Shown here one piece after another: positions 41,609 through 51,004 of a DNA stretch of 64,000 nucleotides. The DNA comes from Cupriavidus lacunae (GTDB lineage Bacteria; Pseudomonadota; Gammaproteobacteria; Burkholderiales; Burkholderiaceae): the NCBI RefSeq assembly GCF_003353055.1, contig NZ_QKWJ01000011.1, positions 1-64,000 on the forward strand, read 5' to 3'. Within the stretch, counting starts at the first letter, position 1; each line of letters begins with the position of its first letter. The position numbers and the translations under genes were made by a program. The notes below the pieces were generated by a model. The model was not told the DNA's origin, made no database searches, and saw nothing but the letters and a program-made list of their open reading frames with translations.

Positions 41609-42408
41609 GCGCGAATCACAGGCCGCGCGAAGGCAGGCCGGCAATCTTCGTGACAGGCGCAGCCTCGGGCATAGGCCGCGCCTGCGCCGAACTCTTCGCG
41701 CGGCGCGGCTGGTTCGTCGGCGTCTATGACGTCGACACGGACGGCGCCCAGGCGATCGCAGCCACTTTGGGGAAGGACAACGCCGTCGCTGGCGCAATCG
41801 ACGTTAGCGACGCTGACGCGTGGCAGCGAGCGCTTGCCGAGTTCTGGGTGCACAGCGGCGAACGGCTTGATGTGCTCTTTAACAACGCAGGCATCCTTGC
41901 ACCGGGGTCATTTGAGGCCGTGCCCCTGGCGCGGCATGAAGCGATGCTGGCAGTGAACGTGAAAGGGATCATTAACGGGTGCCACTGTGCCTTTCACTAT
42001 CTGCAACGCTCCCCAGGCTCCCGCGTGATCAACATGGCCTCGGCTACGGCAATCTACGGCCAGCCGGAACTGGTGACCTATTCGGCTACGAAGTTTGCCG
42101 TGCGAGGTTTCACCGAGGGGCTCGATCTCGAGTGGAGCAAGTTCGGCATTCGCGTCAGCGACATCTGGCCGAGTTTCGTCAAGACCAGAATGGCAGCGAG
42201 CTTTGCCCAGATCGCCAGTGCCAGGGCGCTGGGCATACGTCTTGACCCCGAGGATGTCGCGGCAGCCGTGTGGGCCTGCGCGGTGGCCAAGCCACGATTT
42301 CACAAGACCCATTGGACGGTCGGCTTGCAGGCCTCTCTTTTGGCCTTCGCCACGCGTATCGCGCCGTCTGCACTCAGTCGGCAAGTTGTGCGGTATCTCG
42401 CCCGATGA
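41605..42408 (+). CDS. Short-chain dehydrogenase/reductase
   Basis: A 267-aa SDR. Cofactor motif TGAASGIGRACAELF, NNAGILAPGSF, the catalytic Ser in MASATAIYGQPE and Tyr/Lys in VTYSATKFAVRGF. Asp residues after the second strand (YDVDTDG) favour NAD. It is the last gene of the four-gene operon and probably oxidises a 3-hydroxy acid or alcohol intermediate. Confidence 0.93.
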   Translation: MSANHRPREGRPAIFVTGAASGIGRACAELFARRGWFVGVYDVDTDGAQAIAATLGKDNAVAGAIDVSDADAWQRALAEFWVHSGERLDVLFNNAGILAPGSFEAVPLARHEAMLAVNVKGIINGCHCAFHYLQRSPGSRVINMASATAIYGQPELVTYSATKFAVRGFTEGLDLEWSKFGIRVSDIWPSFVKTRMAASFAQIASARALGIRLDPEDVAAAVWACAVAKPRFHKTHWTVGLQASLLAFATRIAPSALSRQVVRYLAR

Positions 42409-42601
42409 CCACTGAATGAGCGCCAGCAAACGACATTCCAACGTGAGCGATTCAATGATCGTGTGTTGAATCGCAGATCGTCAACTGACAAACCCTGCTC
42501 TATTCAGAATTCCTTTATCTCTCTGGGAAATTAATTTCTACCGCCCGTGGCATTTCCTACGGCGGAAATAAAACACAAAAAAGCCACACAAGGAGACAGA
42601 A

Positions 42602-43297
42602 ATGCGATGCAAGAAATATATTTATAAAGTTTGTGCAGCGCTCGCCTTTTCGGTATGCAGCGTAGCTCATGCTGATGACCTGGAGAACGTCATAAAAATC
42701 GGCTATGCCCGGGTCAATTTAAATACTAAGTCCGGTGAGCTAACAGGACCGCCTGGCACTACCCCGCCTGGCCTTGGCTTGGGAGTCAAGGACTTGGACG
42801 TCCTCGCCATGAGCTACGAGCGGCGTCTTTCCCGCAACTGGGCGGTTCAGTTTCAGGCGGGAGTTCCCCCAACCCTTACTGCTGTTGGCGCAGGGACAGG
42901 CCAATCGGTCGGGACCGTGGCGACCGCCCGCATCTGGTTCCCGACCGTTCTGGCTCTCTACACCTTTGCCGACGTACCTGTTATCCGGCCATACATTGGT
43001 CTCGGCGTTACCTACACATTCTTCACCGATCAGAAGTCGAGTAGCGCCTATACATCCGCATTTCAAGGTACCAGTAGTTCCATTCACCTGAAAGGCTCCT
43101 GGAGCCCCTATGCAAGGGTTGGCTTCGAATATCAGCTTGACAAGCGTTGGATCATCAACCTCGAGTATTCCAGCTTTCGAATGAAAACTGTTGCGACTGT
43201 TGTTACGCAGACGCCCGGTATTGGCGCCATCTCCCGGCGCGTCGACATTAAGGGGTACCCGCAGATATTCGGCTTGACCGTTGGGTATAAATTCTGA
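42602..43297 (+). CDS. OmpW-family outer membrane protein
   Basis: A 231-aa beta-barrel with signal peptide YKVCAALAFSVCSVAHA. OmpW features include IKIGYARVNLNTKSGEL, the RPYIGLGVTYTFF strand and the terminal FGLTVGYKF. It precedes a GMC oxidoreductase by 27 bp. Together they suggest uptake of a hydrophobic alcohol through OmpW followed by oxidation. AAGGAGACAGAA precedes ATG 42602. Confidence 0.92.
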   Translation: MRCKKYIYKVCAALAFSVCSVAHADDLENVIKIGYARVNLNTKSGELTGPPGTTPPGLGLGVKDLDVLAMSYERRLSRNWAVQFQAGVPPTLTAVGAGTGQSVGTVATARIWFPTVLALYTFADVPVIRPYIGLGVTYTFFTDQKSSSAYTSAFQGTSSSIHLKGSWSPYARVGFEYQLDKRWIINLEYSSFRMKTVATVVTQTPGIGAISRRVDIKGYPQIFGLTVGYKF

Positions 43298-43324
43298 CGA
43301 CATCATCTGTTTAAGCCTTCCACC

Positions 43325-45019
43325 ATGTCGAGCGTAAATGAGTGCCGTAATCTGACGGTAAAAACTGCAATACCAACTACGATTGCTGCTGTGACCAAGA
43401 TTTCATTTGACTTCGATTGGCTCGTGATTGGCTCGGGCTTCGGTGGGAGTGTCTCGGCCCTTAGACTTGCGGAAAAAGGTTACCGCGTTGCCGTCTTCGA
43501 ACGCGGTAGGCGCTATCGCGACCAGGACCTTCCAGAATCGGCTTGGCAATTCGGCAAGTACCTGTGGGCACCACAGTTCGGCTTGAATGGCATCATGCGC
43601 ATGTCGCTATTCCGGCATGTCTTTTTCCCAAGTCAGTCCGGCGTCGGGGGCGGCAGTACCGTCTACGGGGGGGTGTTGTACCGCGCCAAGCAAGAGTTCT
43701 TCGAGAATGTGCAGTGGCGCGGGCTTGGTCGCTGGGACCAGTTGCTACAACCGCATTACGCTACGGCCGAACGTATGCTCGGCGTCATGACGGTGCCATT
43801 CGATTCGCCGAACCAGCAATTGGCTCGAAGGCTTGCACAACATTTCGGGACAGAGCGCACTTTCACCCGGGCCCCAACTGGGGTGTTTTTTGGCGAGCCT
43901 GGCAAGACCGTCAAGGATCCCTACTTCGGCGGCGAAGGCCCCGACCGAACAGGGTGCACCCGCTGCGGCGCGTGCATGGTGGGCTGCCGAGTAGGCGCGG
44001 TAAATTCCCTGGTAAAGAATTACCTGTGGTTCGCGGAGAAGCGAGGTGTACAGATACTGGCTGAACGTGAGGTCGTTGATGTGACCCCGCTCGGTGCAGC
44101 CGACGGTAGTGAAGGCTACCGTGTGACCACCCAACGCCCCGGCGGGCCTTGGCTCAGCAGCGATCGCCAGACTCACACCGCCCGCGGCGTGGTCTTCGCA
44201 GGAGGGTCGCTCGGCACCAACGAATTGTTGGCCAACTGTAAGCACACGGGTTCGCTGCCCCTCATCAGCGACCGACTCGGCGAACTGGTGCGTACCAACA
44301 GCGAATCGGTTCTGAACGTGCGCCTGCCCGAGGACCGCAAAACCTGGAATGATGTCACGGCCAGCAGTAGTGTGCATGTCGACCAGGACACCCATATCGA
44401 GTTTCTGACTTACGGCCGTCACGCCGACTTCTTGAGTTTGCTTTGTACGATCCTGGTTGGCAAGGGCAATTGCTTGACGCGTCCGCTCAAATGGCTGGGC
44501 AACATCTTGCTGCACCCTGTGCAGTGGCTTAAGTCGATGTGGCCGGTGGGCTGGAGCCGACACATGGTGATGCTACTGGTCATGCAGCCGCTGGACAATG
44601 CGATCAGGCTGCGTGCCAGGAAACGTTGGTTCGGTCGAGGCTACCGCCTCGTGACCGAGCAGAATCGCGACAAACCGAACCCGACATACATCGAGATGGG
44701 TAATCAGGCCGCTCGGTGGCTTGCCCAGCATACCGGCGGCATTGCCCAAAGCAACGTGCTAGAGGCGCTTGGCAACATCCCGACGACAGCCCACGTACTG
44801 GGCGGTGCCGTCATCGGCGGCGATGCCGCGAGCGGGGTGATCGATCGTCATTTGCATGTTTTCGGCTACAAGAACTTGCTTGTGTGCGATGGTGCCGCGG
44901 TGCCGGCAAATCCTGGTGTGAATCCTGCGCTGACGATCACTGCGCTTGCCGAGTATGCGATGGCACAGATTCCCGCAGCCGTGCCGGCAACTTTGCCGGA
45001 TTCTCTAATGACGCGCTGA
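43325..45019 (+). CDS. GMC oxidoreductase, cholesterol-oxidase type
   Basis: A 564-aa flavoprotein. The FAD-binding motif is WLVIGSGFGGSVSALRLAEK near residue 35, then GVGGGSTVYGGVLY. A Cys-rich stretch GCTRCGACMVGCRVGA resembles an iron-sulfur ligand set and is common in this subfamily. The substrate-side segments are PTTAHVLGGAVIGGDAASGV and LLVCDGAAVPANPGVNPALT. Enzymes of this type oxidise bulky secondary alcohols such as sterols or terpenoids; the specific substrate is inference. The N-terminal 25 residues are atypical and a later start is possible. A second copy of the family is at 49272. Confidence 0.9.
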   Translation: MSSVNECRNLTVKTAIPTTIAAVTKISFDFDWLVIGSGFGGSVSALRLAEKGYRVAVFERGRRYRDQDLPESAWQFGKYLWAPQFGLNGIMRMSLFRHVFFPSQSGVGGGSTVYGGVLYRAKQEFFENVQWRGLGRWDQLLQPHYATAERMLGVMTVPFDSPNQQLARRLAQHFGTERTFTRAPTGVFFGEPGKTVKDPYFGGEGPDRTGCTRCGACMVGCRVGAVNSLVKNYLWFAEKRGVQILAEREVVDVTPLGAADGSEGYRVTTQRPGGPWLSSDRQTHTARGVVFAGGSLGTNELLANCKHTGSLPLISDRLGELVRTNSESVLNVRLPEDRKTWNDVTASSSVHVDQDTHIEFLTYGRHADFLSLLCTILVGKGNCLTRPLKWLGNILLHPVQWLKSMWPVGWSRHMVMLLVMQPLDNAIRLRARKRWFGRGYRLVTEQNRDKPNPTYIEMGNQAARWLAQHTGGIAQSNVLEALGNIPTTAHVLGGAVIGGDAASGVIDRHLHVFGYKNLLVCDGAAVPANPGVNPALTITALAEYAMAQIPAAVPATLPDSLMTR

Positions 45020-45264
45020 GGACGTCCCCCTTCCTCCCCAAACTGCAGACCGCAGAGCGGAACGCAACGTTGGTGATCCTCCGCGGGTTACCCTAGACTT
45101 TCCTCATCGTCGTGCGATTGCACGGCATTCCAGAGAGCCATTCGGGGACAGGCCTTTGGCAGGCCCGTGCGTCACAAGTGCGCGGGCCGGCTGCAAGCGC
45201 TCGCGCATGAAATCGACCACGTGCGACGTCCAGACCGACATGGAAGTCCAGCCACAGGTATGCA
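45020..45264. other. Unassigned DNA between GMC gene and broken SDR
   Basis: No gene with a start and ribosome binding site is evident. The region may carry deletion scars, since the SDR that follows lacks a normal start. Confidence 0.4.
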
Positions 45265-45941
45265 AGTCCGATTTCCATCTTTGACTTGCGAGGCAAGGCC
45301 GCCTTCATATCCGGCGCATCAAGCGGCATCGGTCAACTCACCGCGCGTATGCTGGCAGAAGCAGGCGCAGCCGTTGCCCTGGCGGCTCGCCGAGCGGATC
45401 GTCTTGAAGCGGTTGTTGCCGAATTGAGGTCGGAGCGCCACAAAGCCTGCGCAGTAGGACTCGACGTCACCGACCCGTCGACCATCGAACCGGCATGGCG
45501 CGAAGCCGAGCATCAGCTCGGCCAACCGATCGACATCCTGTTCAACAACGCCGGTGTCATCTACATCGAGCGCTTTACCTCCCAGTCATACAAAGAGGTG
45601 TCCCGCACATTCGACACCAACCTGAAAGGCGCCTTCATGGTCGCCCAGGAGGCCGCATGCCATATGTCGACGCGCGATCAGGGCAGCATCATCAATATCG
45701 CCTGATCGTCGGGGCGCGCGCTGGCGACCAGATGTCGAGCTATGGCGCATCCAAGGCCGCACTCATACACCTGACGCACATCATGGCCCTTGAACTCGCG
45801 AGGAAGGGTGTGCGCGTCAACGCCTTGGCGCCGGGCAACATCCAAACTGAGATTCAGTCGGAGTTCACCCCCGTCGACGGCGGACAAGTCCTTAGCTGGG
45901 TGCAAACAGAAACTCAAACTACAACGTGGAGACAGACATGA
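45265..45941 (+). pseudogene. Short-chain dehydrogenase, frameshifted and truncated
   Basis: The first frame encodes IFDLRGKAAFISGASSGIG and FNNAGVIYIERFT up to INIA followed by TGA. One missing base near 45703 (GCCTGATC where GCCTCGATC is expected) moves the rest, with the catalytic Tyr/Lys in SSYGASKAALIHL and VRVNALAPGNIQTEI, to another frame. No ATG or GTG lies at the expected start; an ATT stands where MSIFDLRGK would begin. The C-terminal 50 or so residues are replaced by unrelated sequence. Probably inactive. Confidence 0.85.
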
Positions 45942-46171
45942 ATGCGAAATCGCGCCGCTGCTACGCGGCCATGCTCGGCACGGCATTTCTTGCCTTGACC
46001 CAGATTTCCTTTGCCGATCAATACCCTTCTCGCCCGATCAAGGTCGTGGCCCCATACGCGGCTGGCGGAGCGATCGATATCGTTGCGCGCACGCTGGCAG
46101 AGCCGGTGTGCCGCGCGCTTGGACAACCCATGGTTGTCGACAACAAGACCGGGGCGGCAGGCAATCTCTGA
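45938..46171 (+). pseudogene. TctC/Bug solute receptor, 5' fragment
   Basis: A start with GGAGACAGAC before ATG 45938 and a signal peptide (GTAFLALTQISFADQ) lead into the receptor's N-terminal lobe: YPSRPIKVVAPYAAGGAID, then GQPMVVDNKTGAAGNL, where a TGA follows. Only about 77 of about 320 residues are present. A 3' part of another Bug receptor gene is at the right window edge. Confidence 0.88.
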
Positions 46172-46270
46172 ACACTTCACCAAGGAGCGCAAGCACTACT
46201 GCATGATGGCAAACAGGTTGGACCGGGACGAGGTGAGTCTGATTAGACTGCTGAACTTTTGATTTCGATT

Positions 46271-46418
46271 GTTAGCTAAGACCCCCCGTGCGGCCTCGCA
46301 CCCGTTGCCAGCTCGTACAGGGCCTTGACGGTGATCGGCGCGCCGGCGGCGCCGACCGGTTGGCCTAGAGGGAGATGCCAGAACGGTTCGGGTTGACCTT
46401 CGCCGGATCGAGCCCAAG
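46271..46418 (-). pseudogene. Thiolase C-terminal remnant
   Basis: The minus strand first reads LGLDPAKVNPNRSGISL, then, in another frame, GQPVGAAGAPITVKALYEL. This matches the thiolase signature VNPNGGxxxxGHPxGATGA. The conserved His is changed to Gln and a frameshift and stop intervene. It follows the SCP2-like gene by three bases, so a thiolase gene probably once followed it. Confidence 0.75.
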
Positions 46419-46421
46419 CGC

Positions 46422-46802
46422 TTAATGGACCTGCTTTTTGCCGGCCTGTAAGTATTCCGTCAATCCTTGAAACCACATCACCTCAACAAAGTCGCCACTG
46501 AGGACAAGATCTTCTTTTTGCAGAGCTGCCAGAAAGGCCTCTTTGCTATCCTTTGCAGACAGGATCGCAAAACCCTTGACGGCATCTCTGAAAGTCATGG
46601 TGAACTTTGGGCTCGGAGTTAGTCCTGCAATAGAGCTTACCTTTCCGTCTCTTATATTGAAATGACGGCCGATCCCGTTAAGCGTTTGCATTTGAAATAC
46701 CAGCTCTTTTCCCTCTATATATTTTGCACATGCGGGGTTTTTTTTGACTGCGCTTTGCAGTAACTTTGTCAGTGCCCACAATAAGAATTTGAACTTTAGC
46801 AT
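46422..46802 (-). CDS. SCP2-like sterol-carrier-domain protein
   Basis: A 126-aa protein with the SCP2 pattern: EGKELVFQMQTLNGIGRHF, DGKVSSIAGLTPSPKFTMTF, DAVKGFAILSAKDSKEAFL and LVLSGDFVEVMWFQGL. SCP2 domains bind lipids, sterols or fatty acyl-CoA. No signal peptide is evident. It sits 69 bp after the alpha/beta hydrolase, same strand. The link with sterol-like compounds fits the neighbouring GMC genes but is inference. Confidence 0.82.
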   Translation of the reverse strand: MLKFKFLLWALTKLLQSAVKKNPACAKYIEGKELVFQMQTLNGIGRHFNIRDGKVSSIAGLTPSPKFTMTFRDAVKGFAILSAKDSKEAFLAALQKEDLVLSGDFVEVMWFQGLTEYLQAGKKQVH

Positions 46803-46871
46803 AATAGCTTCCTTTTTTCATTGCGCACAATTAAAATATGACCAAATCAATTCTGCGAATCTCTGTGATTT

Positions 46872-47720
46872 TCACTCGCCGAGAAACTGAACGGCATGCT
46901 TCAAGAAACGCTCGGGGTACTGGAATTGAGCTGCATGGCCGGCGTCGGGATAAATGAATAGCTGCGCATTCGGAATGTTTTGTGCCATGTACCAAGAATT
47001 GACTGTTGGAACCATTACATCATTGACGCCATTGAGGATGAATGTCGGCTGCTTGATTAACCGCAAATGAGCGAAAGGCTCTTTAGGGTCCAATTTTGGC
47101 AAGTAGTACATGTTTGCCTCGATCTGGGCCTGTATCACCGCTGGGGAACTGGGTGGATCTTGATCCACGCGCTGGTGTCGGCGTGTCCAGAAGTCCCGCC
47201 CGGCCTGTCGCGCGGCCTCCGACCGACCGAAAAACAGAAAGAGGAAGTCCTCCACCGTTGGAACCGGGCGCGGTGCCGCCTCCAGCACACCAGGTTCTGA
47301 ATCCGGATTGCCGCCCCGGGGTCCTGTGCCGAGCAGCATGAGCTTACGGACCAGGTCAGGATGACGTCGCGTCAGATCCTGGGCCTGAAAACCACCGAGC
47401 GAGAAACCTAGAACATCAACCTTGTCAATACCAAGTGCTCGTATAACCGCGGCTGCGTCGTCGGCCATATGTTCAATTCGGGTGCGTGGCTTACCAGAAG
47501 AGGATGCAACACCGCGACCGTTAAAAAGGATCACCTCGCGCCCTGCCGCCAAGCCGTCTGTCATGAGCGGGTCCCAATGATCCATTCCGCCACGGAAGTG
47601 TTGGAGGAAGAACAATGGCGGCTGGTCAGTAATCGTAGTGTTGCCCCAGCGGCGATAGGCGAATCTATCGCCATCGACTTCCACGAAGCGCGTTGGAGCG
47701 GTGAAGTGTGTATCGGTCAT
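46872..47720 (-). CDS. Alpha/beta hydrolase
   Basis: A 282-aa hydrolase starting MTDTHFTAPTRFVEVDGDRF. Nucleophile elbow DVLGFSLGGFQAQDL, acidic residue in NGVNDVMVPTVNS and catalytic His in YPDAGHAAQFQ. The cap region contains DFLFLFFGRSEAARQAG. Partial copies of the same family lie at 18305-18514 and 59383-59454, and a related full gene at 55366. ATG 47720 is chosen because similarity to the fragments starts there; the 50 upstream codons look non-coding. Confidence 0.88.
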   Translation of the reverse strand: MTDTHFTAPTRFVEVDGDRFAYRRWGNTTITDQPPLFFLQHFRGGMDHWDPLMTDGLAAGREVILFNGRGVASSSGKPRTRIEHMADDAAAVIRALGIDKVDVLGFSLGGFQAQDLTRRHPDLVRKLMLLGTGPRGGNPDSEPGVLEAAPRPVPTVEDFLFLFFGRSEAARQAGRDFWTRRHQRVDQDPPSSPAVIQAQIEANMYYLPKLDPKEPFAHLRLIKQPTFILNGVNDVMVPTVNSWYMAQNIPNAQLFIYPDAGHAAQFQYPERFLKHAVQFLGE

Positions 47721-48045
47721 GTTGGAATCCTTATGAAAATGCCAGGTATGAATATGAAAGGCCGCTATGTTCGGTGCGACATACCGAACATGAGGTCTTT
47801 GCCTAAAACGTTCTCCTCGCCCTTCCGGCCACCTGCGGCGATTGCGCGCCCGGGCCAGAGCTTTCCTCAAAGCCTATCGAGCAGGGAACTCGAGCGCCGT
47901 TTTGCTCGATGCGGTGATTTGCGGCCGCAGCCGCTTGCAACTTAGGCATGAAGTCAGCGCTTTGTGTGAGAACGCGAAATAATGTCCACGACGTACGCTG
48001 CGAAGTCGGTATAGCGACAACCAAGTGTAGAGAGGGGGCCAACGA
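47721..48045. promoter_or_regulatory. Control region with a long palindrome
   Basis: About 325 bp upstream of the hydrolase. ATGTTCGGT-GCGACAT-ACCGAACAT at 47767-47791 is a perfect 9-bp inverted repeat about 50 bp before the hydrolase ATG, a strong operator candidate. The remainder shows no gene. Confidence 0.7.
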
Positions 48046-49308
48046 TCACGCCCGCATCCGCTTGGTGCGATAGTTGCCCCAACTGCTATTCACCAGGCTC
48101 TTGAGAAAGGCCATCAGGCCGCTTTCGTTGGGGCGGGGGTTGCCACCCTCGGCAATGCGCCTGAGCTGCCGCGTGTACCACAGGACCTCCATGATGCCCA
48201 TGCGGTCCACCGGTTTGATGCCTGTGGTGATCGGCCGCACGCGCTGCGAACTGTCGCTCCCTTGCAGCAAGGCGGCGGGCGCGTCGGGGTCGATGGCCAA
48301 CAGCCGCGCCAGGCCGACAATGTCGAGGGCACCGGAACGCAGCGCAGCGTTCATGCCATCGGCAGTGCGGAAGCCGCCGGTGACCATCAGCGGCACTTGG
48401 ATCTCTGTACGCACTTTCTCCGCGAACTCTAGGAAGTACGCTTCGCGCGCTGCCGTGGAAGCCTTTTGCGGCTGTTGGAAGCCACCGCTCATGGCCGGCG
48501 CCTCGTACGTGCCGCCAGAAACCTCGATCAGGTCGATGCCGGCCTCGACGAGCGCGTGGATGGTGGCCATCGACTCTTCTTCGGTGAAGCCGCCGCGCTG
48601 GAAGTCGGCTGAGTTGAGTTTGATGCCCACCGGGAAATTGACGCCGACCTGGCGACGGATCTCGGCGTAGACGGCCATCACGAAGCGGCGCCGGTTTTCC
48701 GGGTTTCCGCCCCATTCGTCGGTGCGATGGTTGTGGTGAGGGGACAGGAACTGGCTGATCAGATATCCGTGGGCGCCGTGGATCTGAACGCCGCTGAAGC
48801 CGGCCTTCTTGCAGATGCCAGCGCTGCGCCCAAAGCGCCGGATTATGTCGTGGATCTCGGCGGTAGTGGCTTCGCGCGGGGTCTCAAAAAACGCCGCCAT
48901 GTCTTCACGAAACGGGATAGCTGACGGCGAGAGATTGCTGACGTTCAGGCCCTTGGGCGACTGCTTGCCGGGATGATTGAGCTGCACCCACAGGGCTGCG
49001 CCCTGGTCGGTGGCCGCGCGGGCCCATTGTTGCAGGATGAGCAGATCGGATTCGTCCTCGATCACGACGTTGCCGGGTTCGCCTAGCGCGCGGCGGTCGA
49101 TCATCACGTTGCCGGTCAGGAGCAGGCCGATGCCTGAAGCGGCCCAGCGGCGGTACAACTCTACGAGCTTGGGTGTCGCATGGTTGTCGTAAGTGCCCAG
49201 CGTCTCGCTCATGGACGACTTCGCGAGACGATTGCGGAGGATGCTGCCATTTGGCAGGCGCAAGGGCTGGTTCAGCAGGCTGGAGTTAGATGCAGACGGA
49301 TTGGCCAT
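48046..49308 (-). CDS. NADH:flavin oxidoreductase (old yellow enzyme family)
   Basis: A 420-aa TIM-barrel FMN enzyme. The FMN and active-site segments are NRLAKSSMSETLG, QLNHPGKQSP, VQIHGAHGYLISQFLSPHHN with RTDEWGG, and SGALDIVGLARLLAIDP near the C-terminus. Members reduce activated C=C bonds in enones or 2,4-dienoyl-CoA. No C-terminal iron-sulfur reductase domain is present. Its start overlaps the end of the upstream GMC gene by 37 bp, indicating coupling. Confidence 0.92.
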   Translation of the reverse strand: MANPSASNSSLLNQPLRLPNGSILRNRLAKSSMSETLGTYDNHATPKLVELYRRWAASGIGLLLTGNVMIDRRALGEPGNVVIEDESDLLILQQWARAATDQGAALWVQLNHPGKQSPKGLNVSNLSPSAIPFREDMAAFFETPREATTAEIHDIIRRFGRSAGICKKAGFSGVQIHGAHGYLISQFLSPHHNHRTDEWGGNPENRRRFVMAVYAEIRRQVGVNFPVGIKLNSADFQRGGFTEEESMATIHALVEAGIDLIEVSGGTYEAPAMSGGFQQPQKASTAAREAYFLEFAEKVRTEIQVPLMVTGGFRTADGMNAALRSGALDIVGLARLLAIDPDAPAALLQGSDSSQRVRPITTGIKPVDRMGIMEVLWYTRQLRRIAEGGNPRPNESGLMAFLKSLVNSSWGNYRTKRMRA

Positions 49309-50939
49309 GGGGAAGTACTCGGAAAGATGGTTGCAAGGGGCGATTTCGCAGGAATTTGCGACATCGCGTGCTCGGTCAGCGCGGTGATGGTCAGGCTGGG
49401 GTTCACACCAAGGTTGGAGCTGAGCATCGAGCCGTCGCAGACCAGCAGGTTCTGATAACCGAAGACGCGGTTCTGAACGTCCATCACACCGCGCTCGGGA
49501 GAGTCCGCCATCGCGCACCCGCCCATGCAGTGCGCCGTCGTGGGGATGTTGAACAGGATCTCTGTCAGCAAGGTCGTAGGGATGCCGCCCAGCGCCTTTG
49601 CCCCCTTTTCTACAAAGGTATTTGCCTCGGGGATGAAGGTGGGAATCGGGCCGCCATCGGTGCATAGCTGCTTTCCAAACGGCCAATACCAGCGGCGCTT
49701 GAACTGCATGTTGATAAAAGCGTCCACCGTCTGCATCACCACGAACAAGACGGTCTGGCGCGCAAACCCGAAAGGATTGTGCACACGCATCGCTTTCAGC
49801 GGATGGATCAGCAGCGTCCATAGCCAGGTAAAAATCCGCGTCCATCCGGCACGCCCGCCGGACAGCAAGGTCATCATCAGGCCTGTCGCGTCCGAGCCTT
49901 CCGGGTAACGCACTGCACCGATGTGCGTACGCTCGTCAATATAAACGCCGGCGCCGCCTGCCACGCCTGGCGACATGCTCTTGTCGTTGGCTGGAAAGCG
50001 CACGCCGACGAGGGACTCGGCGTTGGTGCGCACGCGCTTGCCGAGGTCACCGCTAATGCGCGGCAGGGAGCCGCTCTGCTTGAGCCGGAACAACAACTCC
50101 ATCGTGCCCAACGAAGAAGCGGCAAATACCACACCGCGGCAGCGGAAACTGCGCCGCTGCTTGTCGAACCAGGCGGTCGAACGCTCGGTGAAGACCTCGT
50201 AGCCGTCGCTGCCGTCTTCCTTGCCGTTGAGCGGCCGCACGTCGACCACCTTGGTTTCGGCAAAGACCTGAGCACCACGTTTTTCCGCCAAGTAGAGATA
50301 ATTCTTGTCAAGCGTGTTCTTGGCGTTGTGCTTGCAACCCACCATGCAGCCGCCGCAACCGACGCAAGTCCCGCGCTCCGGACCTTCGCCGCCGAAGTAG
50401 GGATCAGGATAGGTCTTGCCGCCGGCCTCGCCCTTTGGCGCAAAGAAGGTCGCTACACGGCCGCTGTGGAACGTGTTGCCCGCGCCTTGCAAGTCCGCCA
50501 TCTTCTTGAGCCGCAGATCAGCCTCGCCCAGAATCTTGTTCTCAGTCACGCCCAGCATTCTTTCCGCCATGGCGTAGTACTGCGGCATGATGCGCTTCCA
50601 GTCCTTCAGGCCAGCCCAGGAACCCTCGTCCCACACTTTCTCGGGTGGAACCAGCAAGGCGTTGGCGTAGGTGATGGAGCCGCCGCCGACCGCGTTGCCA
50701 CTCAAGACCATCACGTGACGGAAGATGCGCATGTTGTAGAAGCCGAACATTTTCAGGCCAGGTCGCCACATCCAGCGCCGCGCGTTCCAGTTGGTCTTGG
50801 GAAAATCCTCAGCCGTCCAACGCCGGCCCATCTCCATCACACCGACGGAATATCCCTTTTCGGTCAGCCGGCAGGCGGACACGCTACCACCGAAGCCCGA
50901 GCCGATGACGATGTAGTCGAAATCGTAGGAAGCATTCAT
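49272..50939 (-). CDS. GMC oxidoreductase, cholesterol-oxidase type
   Basis: A 555-aa flavoprotein like the one at 43325. FAD motif YIVIGSGFGGSVSACRLTEK at the N-terminus, AVGGGSITYANALL, Cys-rich CVGCGGCMVGCKHNA, IPTTAHCMGGCAMAD and LLVCDGSMLSSNLGVNPSLT near the C-terminus. It should oxidise a bulky alcohol to the ketone that the next gene's old yellow enzyme could reduce further. ATG 50939 overlaps the stop of a 22-codon upstream frame (ATGA). Confidence 0.92.
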   Translation of the reverse strand: MNASYDFDYIVIGSGFGGSVSACRLTEKGYSVGVMEMGRRWTAEDFPKTNWNARRWMWRPGLKMFGFYNMRIFRHVMVLSGNAVGGGSITYANALLVPPEKVWDEGSWAGLKDWKRIMPQYYAMAERMLGVTENKILGEADLRLKKMADLQGAGNTFHSGRVATFFAPKGEAGGKTYPDPYFGGEGPERGTCVGCGGCMVGCKHNAKNTLDKNYLYLAEKRGAQVFAETKVVDVRPLNGKEDGSDGYEVFTERSTAWFDKQRRSFRCRGVVFAASSLGTMELLFRLKQSGSLPRISGDLGKRVRTNAESLVGVRFPANDKSMSPGVAGGAGVYIDERTHIGAVRYPEGSDATGLMMTLLSGGRAGWTRIFTWLWTLLIHPLKAMRVHNPFGFARQTVLFVVMQTVDAFINMQFKRRWYWPFGKQLCTDGGPIPTFIPEANTFVEKGAKALGGIPTTLLTEILFNIPTTAHCMGGCAMADSPERGVMDVQNRVFGYQNLLVCDGSMLSSNLGVNPSLTITALTEHAMSQIPAKSPLATIFPSTSPWPIRLHLTPAC

Positions 50940-51004
50940 TGCGGGCACCTTGAGCCCGCACCGGTGGTGCCATCAATGTGGGCATCAGCGTGCAAGATGT
51001 TCAT
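50936..51004 (-). CDS. 22-aa leader ORF before the GMC gene
   Basis: A short frame, MNILHADAHIDGTTGAG followed by five residues, has CGGAGAC before its ATG, and its TGA overlaps the GMC start codon. It may couple translation or be the last trace of an upstream gene. No family is recognised. Confidence 0.4.
   Translation of the reverse strand: MNILHADAHIDGTTGAGSRCPQ

Noticed and set aside
45093..45329. 78-aa minus-strand frame before the broken SDR
   Set aside because: No ribosome binding site or recognised motif; one alternative frame faintly resembles a regulator tail but too weakly to call.
49309..49845. Long N-terminal extension of the old yellow enzyme
   Set aside because: It lies entirely antiparallel in frame over the GMC gene end and is His/Arg-rich; family similarity begins at 49308.
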